Positions 60,317 to 64,000 of a stretch of 64,000 bases of DNA are shown here, piece by piece. Source of the stretch: Planotetraspora sp. A-T 1434 (lineage in GTDB: Bacteria; Actinomycetota; Actinomycetes; Streptosporangiales; Streptosporangiaceae); NCBI RefSeq assembly GCF_025420585.1, contig NZ_JAOEGB010000001.1, forward strand, positions 372,001 through 436,000, in the 5' to 3' direction. Position numbers and translations under genes: made by a program. How positions within the stretch are numbered: position 1 is the first letter of the stretch; each line of letters starts with the position of its first letter. The notes under the pieces are model-generated. The model did no database searches. It was not told the origin of the DNA and was given only the letters and a program-made list of their open reading frames with translations.

Positions 60317-60515
60317 TCACGTTTTGAGGGCCGCTTCTATGCGCCGGGTGATCTGCTCGTCTCGTCCGTCGATGCACTTCGCGTAACGCTTGAGTAGGAC
60401 TTCCACACTGTTGCCCGCACACCCGGCTACAACGGTCGGGTCAACACAACGCCCGCGTTGAGCCGCGTCGATAGCGCCGCGTGGCGGAGGTCGTACGGCC
60501 TGCCCGCGAGCGGCG
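60317..60515 (-). pseudogene. Tyrosine recombinase (integrase) C-terminal remnant
   Basis: Minus-strand frames give RPYDLRHAALSTRLNAGV, containing the R-x2-H (here DLRHAA) catalytic block, then after a frameshift AGNSVEVLLKRYAKCIDGRDEQITRRIEAAL ending at 60317. This is the typical end of phage/ICE integrases that use tRNA sites; the catalytic Tyr would be in KRYAKC. The N-terminal two-thirds are gone. Its position just after the tRNA-Arg gene marks an old integration site. Confidence 0.8.
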
Positions 60516-60522
60516 AGGCAAC

Positions 60523-60690
60523 CTGTTGCGGGGAGAGGGCGAAGCGGCGGTCCTGGACTGCCTGATCAACCTGGACGCCGGGCCGAAACCCGAGGTGGTC
60601 ACGACGGACCAGGCCAGCGACAGCGCTACCGCTTCGCGCCCCGCTTCGCCGACGGGGCGACCAGCGGTCCTGTCGCTGATCGAGGCGATG
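60523..60690 (+). pseudogene. Tn3-family transposase remnant
   Basis: The plus strand reads LLRGEGEAAVLDCLINLDAGPKPEVVTTDQAS and then, in another frame, YRFAPRFADG. This matches the DDE-region of Tn3-family transposases (family form TDTASYSD...GYRFAPRIADL). The piece is short and frameshifted, so it is a relic. It abuts the integrase remnant on one side and the TetR gene on the other. Confidence 0.65.
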
Positions 60691-60710
60691 CCGGGGCAAC
60701 GTGAGCCTGG

Positions 60711-61403
60711 TCACGCCGGCGGCCGGGCGAGTTTGGCGGCCACGGCGTCGAGGACCCAGTCCAGGCCGGTCGCGAAGGACGTCTCGGCGTCCACCTCCGT
60801 GCCGTCGTGCACGGCCTTGGCCAGCGCGGGGAAGCGGCCCGTGGCCAGCATCCTGCTCACATGCGGGCCGTAGGCGCGCTGCCAGTCGCGCTTGGACAGG
60901 CCCGTGGCGCGCTCGGCCCGCAGGTTCGCGATCTCGCGCCTGATGGCGCCAGTGATGTAGGCGCTGACGGTCTCCACGGCGCGCATGACGGTGTCGAGGT
61001 CGGCGAGGCCGTCGAGGGTGGCCAGCGTGTCCTCAGTCACGGCGAGGGCGTTTGGGCCCAGGGTAGGACGGCCGCCGAGCAGGTCGGCCAGCCATTCGTG
61101 ACGGAGGGTGGCCTGCCTGGTGCGGTGGGCGCGGATGCGCAACACCTCCCGCCAGTCGCCGGGCTGCTCCTCGGGGAGGATCTCGGCGTGGACCTCGTCC
61201 ACCATGAGGTCGAACAGCTCCTCCTTGGTGGAGATGTATCCGTACAGCCGCATCGGGCCTGCGTCCAGCCGGGCGGCGACCTTGCGCAACGACACCGCCT
61301 CCAGCCCGCCCTCGTCGGCCAGCGCGATGGCGGCGGCAACGATTCGCTCCCGATCGAGCGGCACGGGGCGAGTCGGCGGCTCCGGCCGGTCCCACACAGT
61401 CAT
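60711..61403 (-). CDS. TetR-family regulator (TetR_C type) of the FAD monooxygenase
   Basis: A 230-residue regulator with the TetR subfamily layout. The HTH is LDRERIVAAAIALADEGGLEAVSLRKVAARL, then GPMRLYGYISTKEELFDLMVDEVHAEI, and the C-terminal ligand domain is of the TetR_C tetracycline-repressor type (HEWLADLLGGRPTLGPNALAVTEDTLATL). It is divergent from the FAD monooxygenase, an arrangement seen with TetX-like and other drug-inactivating enzymes. ATG 61403 has no ribosome site, but TACGAT lies six bases upstream, consistent with a leaderless mRNA. It should repress both genes through the shared operators. Confidence 0.9.
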   Translation of the reverse strand: MTVWDRPEPPTRPVPLDRERIVAAAIALADEGGLEAVSLRKVAARLDAGPMRLYGYISTKEELFDLMVDEVHAEILPEEQPGDWREVLRIRAHRTRQATLRHEWLADLLGGRPTLGPNALAVTEDTLATLDGLADLDTVMRAVETVSAYITGAIRREIANLRAERATGLSKRDWQRAYGPHVSRMLATGRFPALAKAVHDGTEVDAETSFATGLDWVLDAVAAKLARPPA

Positions 61404-61473
61404 GGATACATCGTACTGTTGCGATACATCGTCTCAGCAAAATACAGTGTATCTACATGAGACATCGTATCGC
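61404..61473. promoter_or_regulatory. Overlapping leaderless divergent promoters and TetR operators
   Basis: Plus-strand promoter: TTGCGA (61419-61424), 18-bp spacer, TACAGT (61443-61448), then ATG 61457. GATACATCGT occurs twice (61405 and 61423). ATACAGTGTAT (61442-61452) is palindromic. GCGATACATCGTCTC (61421-61435) and GAGACATCGTATCGC (61459-61473) form an imperfect inverted repeat around the -10. Binding by the TetR protein would block both starts. Confidence 0.65.
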
Positions 61474-62659
61474 CGTGATTGGAGGCGGCCCCGCGGGCCT
61501 CACCTTCGCCCGCGTCCTGCACCGCCACGGTCACCCCGTCACTATCCTCGAGCGCGATCCCGCCCCCGACGCCCGTCCCCCGGGCGGCACGCTCGACCTG
61601 CACGAAAGGATGGGCCAGCTCGCGCTGGGCAAGGCGGGGCTGCTGGCGGAGTTCCAGGCGCTGTCCCGTCCCGAGGGGCAGGCCATGCGCATCCTGGACG
61701 CGGACGGGACCGTCCTGCGCGACTGGCAACCCCGTCCGGGTGACCGGGCCAATCCAGAGATCGACCGGGGGCAACTCCGTGACCTCCTGCTCGGCCCCCT
61801 CGATGTTCAGTGGGGGCGGGGCGTGACGGAGGTAGTGCCGGGGACCCGGGACGGCGTGCTGGTCCGTTTCGCGGACGGGCGACAGGAGACGTTCGACCTC
61901 GTGATCGGCGCGGACGGCGCCTGGTCCCGGGTCCGCCCGGCAATCTCGTCCGCGACGCCGCACTACACCGGCGTCACCTTGGTCGAGACCTCCCTGGACG
62001 ACGTCGACACCCGCCACCCCGACCTCGCCCGGCTGATCGGCGACGGTTCCATGGCTGTGTACGGCGTGAACCGCGCCCTCGTCGCCCAGCGCAACAGCGG
62101 CGGCCACGTCAAGGTGTACGCCCAGTTCCGCGCGCCGCTGGACTGGCACACCAACCTGGACCGGCATATGGGCCTGAACCGGCGCGCAGGCCTGGACGCG
62201 GGCCTGGACGCGGGCCTGGACGCGGGCCTGGACGCGGGCCTGGACCTGGCCGACGTCGAGGCCGTGCGATCAAGCCTGCTGGCTCTGTTCGACGGCTGGG
62301 CCGCTCCCGTCCTCGACCTCCTCCGCCACGGCACCGCTTTCGTCCACCGCCCCCTCTACGTCCTGCCTGTGTCCCACACCTGGGCCCACGTCCCCGGGGT
62401 GACGCTACTGGGCGACGCCGCCCACCTGATGCCCCCGTTGGGGGTAGGCGCGAACCTCGCGATGCTGGAAGGCGCCGAACTCGCCGAGTCCGTCGCCGCC
62501 GGCCCCGGCGATCTGGACGAGGCCGTCCGCGCCTTCGAGGAACAGATGTGGGCACGGGCCGGCAAGTGGGCGAAGATCACGATGGCCGGTCTGGAACGCC
62601 TCGTGAGCCCGGACCCCACCGAAGCCCTCGCCCTCTTCGACGAAGTTCAGCCATCCTGA
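61457..62659 (+). CDS. FAD-dependent monooxygenase, TetX-like
   Basis: A 400-residue class A flavoprotein monooxygenase. The FAD Rossmann motif IAVIGGGPAGLTFARVLHRHG is at residues 5-25, the DG motif in LVIGADGAWSRVRPA and the GD motif in VTLLGDAAHLMPPLGVGANLAMLEGAELA. The last block is close to that of TetX-type tetracycline hydroxylases. With its divergent TetR_C repressor it forms a likely drug- or polyketide-modifying pair, but the true substrate is unknown. Residues about 240-260 are a GLDA repeat from 12-bp tandem DNA, inserted in the substrate domain. The start is probably leaderless. Confidence 0.87.
   Translation: MRHRIAVIGGGPAGLTFARVLHRHGHPVTILERDPAPDARPPGGTLDLHERMGQLALGKAGLLAEFQALSRPEGQAMRILDADGTVLRDWQPRPGDRANPEIDRGQLRDLLLGPLDVQWGRGVTEVVPGTRDGVLVRFADGRQETFDLVIGADGAWSRVRPAISSATPHYTGVTLVETSLDDVDTRHPDLARLIGDGSMAVYGVNRALVAQRNSGGHVKVYAQFRAPLDWHTNLDRHMGLNRRAGLDAGLDAGLDAGLDAGLDLADVEAVRSSLLALFDGWAAPVLDLLRHGTAFVHRPLYVLPVSHTWAHVPGVTLLGDAAHLMPPLGVGANLAMLEGAELAESVAAGPGDLDEAVRAFEEQMWARAGKWAKITMAGLERLVSPDPTEALALFDEVQPS
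62183..62245 (+). repeat. 12-bp in-frame tandem repeat in the FAD monooxygenase gene
   Basis: GGCCTGGACGCG repeats four times with partial copies at both ends, encoding GLDAGLDAGLDAGLDAGLD. Confidence 0.9.
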
Positions 62660-62681
62660 CTGCCAAGCGCGAGAGCACCCC

Positions 62682-62789
62682 GGGGTCTCCATCGAAGCCG
62701 TACGCCGCCGCCTCGGCCACGCCTCCACTGAGACGACGCAGTTGTACGCCCTGCTGATTTTCGTTCATCGATGCCTTGATCGCCGGTAA
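62682..62789 (+). pseudogene. Second tyrosine recombinase C-terminal remnant
   Basis: The plus strand encodes GVSIEAVRRRLGHASTETTQLYALL, then FVHRCLDRR before TAA at 62787. LGHAS-x-TTQ-x-YA is the classic tyrosine-recombinase end with its His and catalytic Tyr. Only about 35 residues remain. With the remnant at 60317 it brackets the TetR/FAD-monooxygenase pair. The following 62790-63078 has no gene I can support. Confidence 0.75.
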
Positions 62790-63078
62790 GTCGTCCTCGC
62801 CAGGCCGTAAGGCAGGCGAGCCTGGACGCGATCGCTCCCACCTCGCTGCTCGGCGTCCCCTGAGCCAGACTGGTCCGCCTCCTGGACGAGCCGCAGCCGA
62901 CGACAGAAACGCGCCGTCGCCAGGCCGAGGAAGCGCTGGATCGATCATCTGTATGCGGTTGCTCCTGGTATTTATCCGCATTCCGGCTGCGTGAGGATTT
63001 CTACGCAGATCTTCCCGGGAATCGCTTCTAGCGTGTCCGTCGAATCGTTGTCCTCTAGCAATCGAGAAGGAAGTTTCG

Positions 63079-63666
63079 ATGGTTCGAAGAAGCTCAGGCC
63101 TGTTTCAGGCGCTGGCCGCGGTCACGATAGCCGGGACGTGCTTGTTCACCCCCGGCACGGCCCAGGCGGCCCAATCGCACATACTCCCAGTCGATATGCA
63201 GACGCAGGAGCAGAGTAAGTGGTGCTGGTCGGCGGCCGGCAGCATGATCGCCGCATATCACGGCGTGAAGATCTCTCAGAACGATTTCTGCAACCTGGCG
63301 AAGGACAAGATCAGCCTGTTCACCTGCCCGAACGAGGCGGGAAGCGCGAAGCTGGTGGCCCACGCTCTGGACAAACTCTCGTTCTATTCGCCGGGCGACG
63401 ACATTCACGACTCGCTCACGTATCAGGGAGTTCAGACGCAGATCAATGCCAAGCGGCCCTTCTACGTCGGGATCAGCTGGGCCTCCGGGGGCGGGCACGC
63501 TCTCGTGGCCTACGGATACGACACCCGTTATCTCGGTGGCCTGGTCTACTACATCAATCCCAAGGCCTCCGGGGCGCGGCGGTACGTACGGTCCTACACC
63601 GGTCTGGTGAGCAACAGCTCCTTCACCTGGACCCGGACACTGAACAACATCATGAGGTCGATATGA
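63079..63666 (+). CDS. Secreted papain-like (C39/AvrRpt2-type) cysteine protease
   Basis: A 195-residue exported protein. A signal peptide ends in GTAQAAQS (about residue 31). Catalytic residues of a small papain-like fold are visible: Cys49 in QSKWCWSAAGSMIAAYHG, His140 in GGGHALVAYGYD and Asn160 in VYYINP. The domain resembles the papain-like family that includes AvrRpt2 and peptidase C39-like proteins of actinomycetes. Two further Cys (C71, C83) may form a disulfide. ATG 63079 has AAGGAAG upstream. The next secreted protein gene overlaps by four bases and may encode a partner or propeptide-like chaperone. Confidence 0.85.
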   Translation: MVRRSSGLFQALAAVTIAGTCLFTPGTAQAAQSHILPVDMQTQEQSKWCWSAAGSMIAAYHGVKISQNDFCNLAKDKISLFTCPNEAGSAKLVAHALDKLSFYSPGDDIHDSLTYQGVQTQINAKRPFYVGISWASGGGHALVAYGYDTRYLGGLVYYINPKASGARRYVRSYTGLVSNSSFTWTRTLNNIMRSI

Positions 63667-64000
63667 GACGGGCAGCCACCCGGGCGGCGGTGGCCGCCGC
63701 GTTCGGAACATTCGTGATTCTCGGCGGAGCGGCGTCGGCCTCGGCAGACGGTTCGCCACTGCTGTCGGGGCAGCCCACCGCCGCCGACCTGCAGAACGCT
63801 CACTCCGTCGCCGCGTCGGCGACGACGCGGGATCAGCTCGCGAACGTGCAGTTCACGAGCACGGAGCCCGGCACCGGCGACTCCTCACCGGCCGTCTCGG
63901 TCAGCGAGAAGACCATCCCGGTCTTCGAGCTCACCGCGGACTTCGTCCGAGGGACGACCGGCGCTCCCGCAGGGGACCTCGCCTACGTGGCGGTGCCGGC
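63663..64000 (+). CDS. Secreted hypothetical protein, truncated by window edge
   Basis: ATG 63663 overlaps the protease stop codon (ATGA), so it is translationally coupled. The visible 112 residues start MRRAATRAAVAAAFGTFVIL then GGAASASADG, a signal peptide. A polar region follows with Thr/Ser-rich sequence and EKTIPVFELTADFVRGTT. I do not recognise the family. Given the coupling it may assist, inhibit or be a substrate of the protease. The C-terminus lies outside the window. Confidence 0.7.
   Translation, partial: MRRAATRAAVAAAFGTFVILGGAASASADGSPLLSGQPTAADLQNAHSVAASATTRDQLANVQFTSTEPGTGDSSPAVSVSEKTIPVFELTADFVRGTTGAPAGDLAYVAVP

Overview
This window is a very GC-rich (GGAGG-type ribosome binding sites, several probable leaderless starts) segment of an actinomycete chromosome. 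The gene content best fits the Streptosporangiaceae (Nonomuraea, Streptosporangium, Microbispora and relatives): a mycobacterial-type sterol side-chain cluster, streptogrisin-type secreted proteases, F420-type oxidoreductases, YhgE/Pip exporters and many small membrane proteins. The genus is inferred from content only. No rRNA, CRISPR array or intact transposon is present. One tRNA gene (Arg, anticodon CCG) lies at 60100-60171.

Layout. 1-1124 is a truncated secreted serine protease, followed by a LysR regulator. 2584-13341 is a catabolic block: a nitronate-monooxygenase-like protein behind a KstR-like operator, EchA19-like hydratase, two acyl-CoA ligases (the second FadD19-like), a DUF35 protein and Ltp4/Ltp3-like thiolase-fold lyases. 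This matches the actinobacterial set used for branched sterol side chains. A DUF89 phosphatase gene and a decayed DUF4143 gene interrupt it. 13526-32422 holds housekeeping and accessory genes: HAD hydrolase, LysE exporter, a solute-binding/VWA protein, a TetR-YhgE-ABC operon, an M20 peptidase, an aminotransferase with alanine dehydrogenase, a SEL1-repeat protein, a small Cys-rich protein coupled to a TauE/SafE-cupredoxin membrane protein, and a LuxR-type two-component pair. 32588-43908 carries gamma-glutamyltransferase, a decayed flavin monooxygenase, SURF1, small membrane proteins, an LLM oxidoreductase plus carotenoid-cleavage-type oxygenase next to a double HxlR regulator, a hemerythrin protein, an acyl-CoA ligase and an arylamine N-acetyltransferase.

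44059-57493 contains an OmpR-type regulator with a histidine kinase fused in one ORF to a DUF4173/DUF4153-type membrane domain, a D-aminoacylase-like enzyme, then on the minus strand an SdpC-SdpA-SdpB antimicrobial-peptide operon ending in a DCC thiol-oxidoreductase. A D-serine-dehydratase-like/RidA/TIM-barrel/LacI cassette follows. 57490-62789 is a scar zone: glycosidase fragments, a tRNA-Arg followed by integrase and Tn3-transposase remnants, a TetR/FAD-monooxygenase pair and a second integrase remnant. The window ends in a secreted papain-like protease with a translationally coupled secreted protein.

The two strongest signals for follow-up are the Sdp-type toxin operon, which lacks both the cysteines of the Bacillus peptide and a recognisable SdpR/SdpI immunity pair, and a family of about 53-bp intergenic tandem repeats (core GTGATCATGCA). 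Four clusters of the repeat occur here and their embedded TGATCA supplies the stop codon of three genes.
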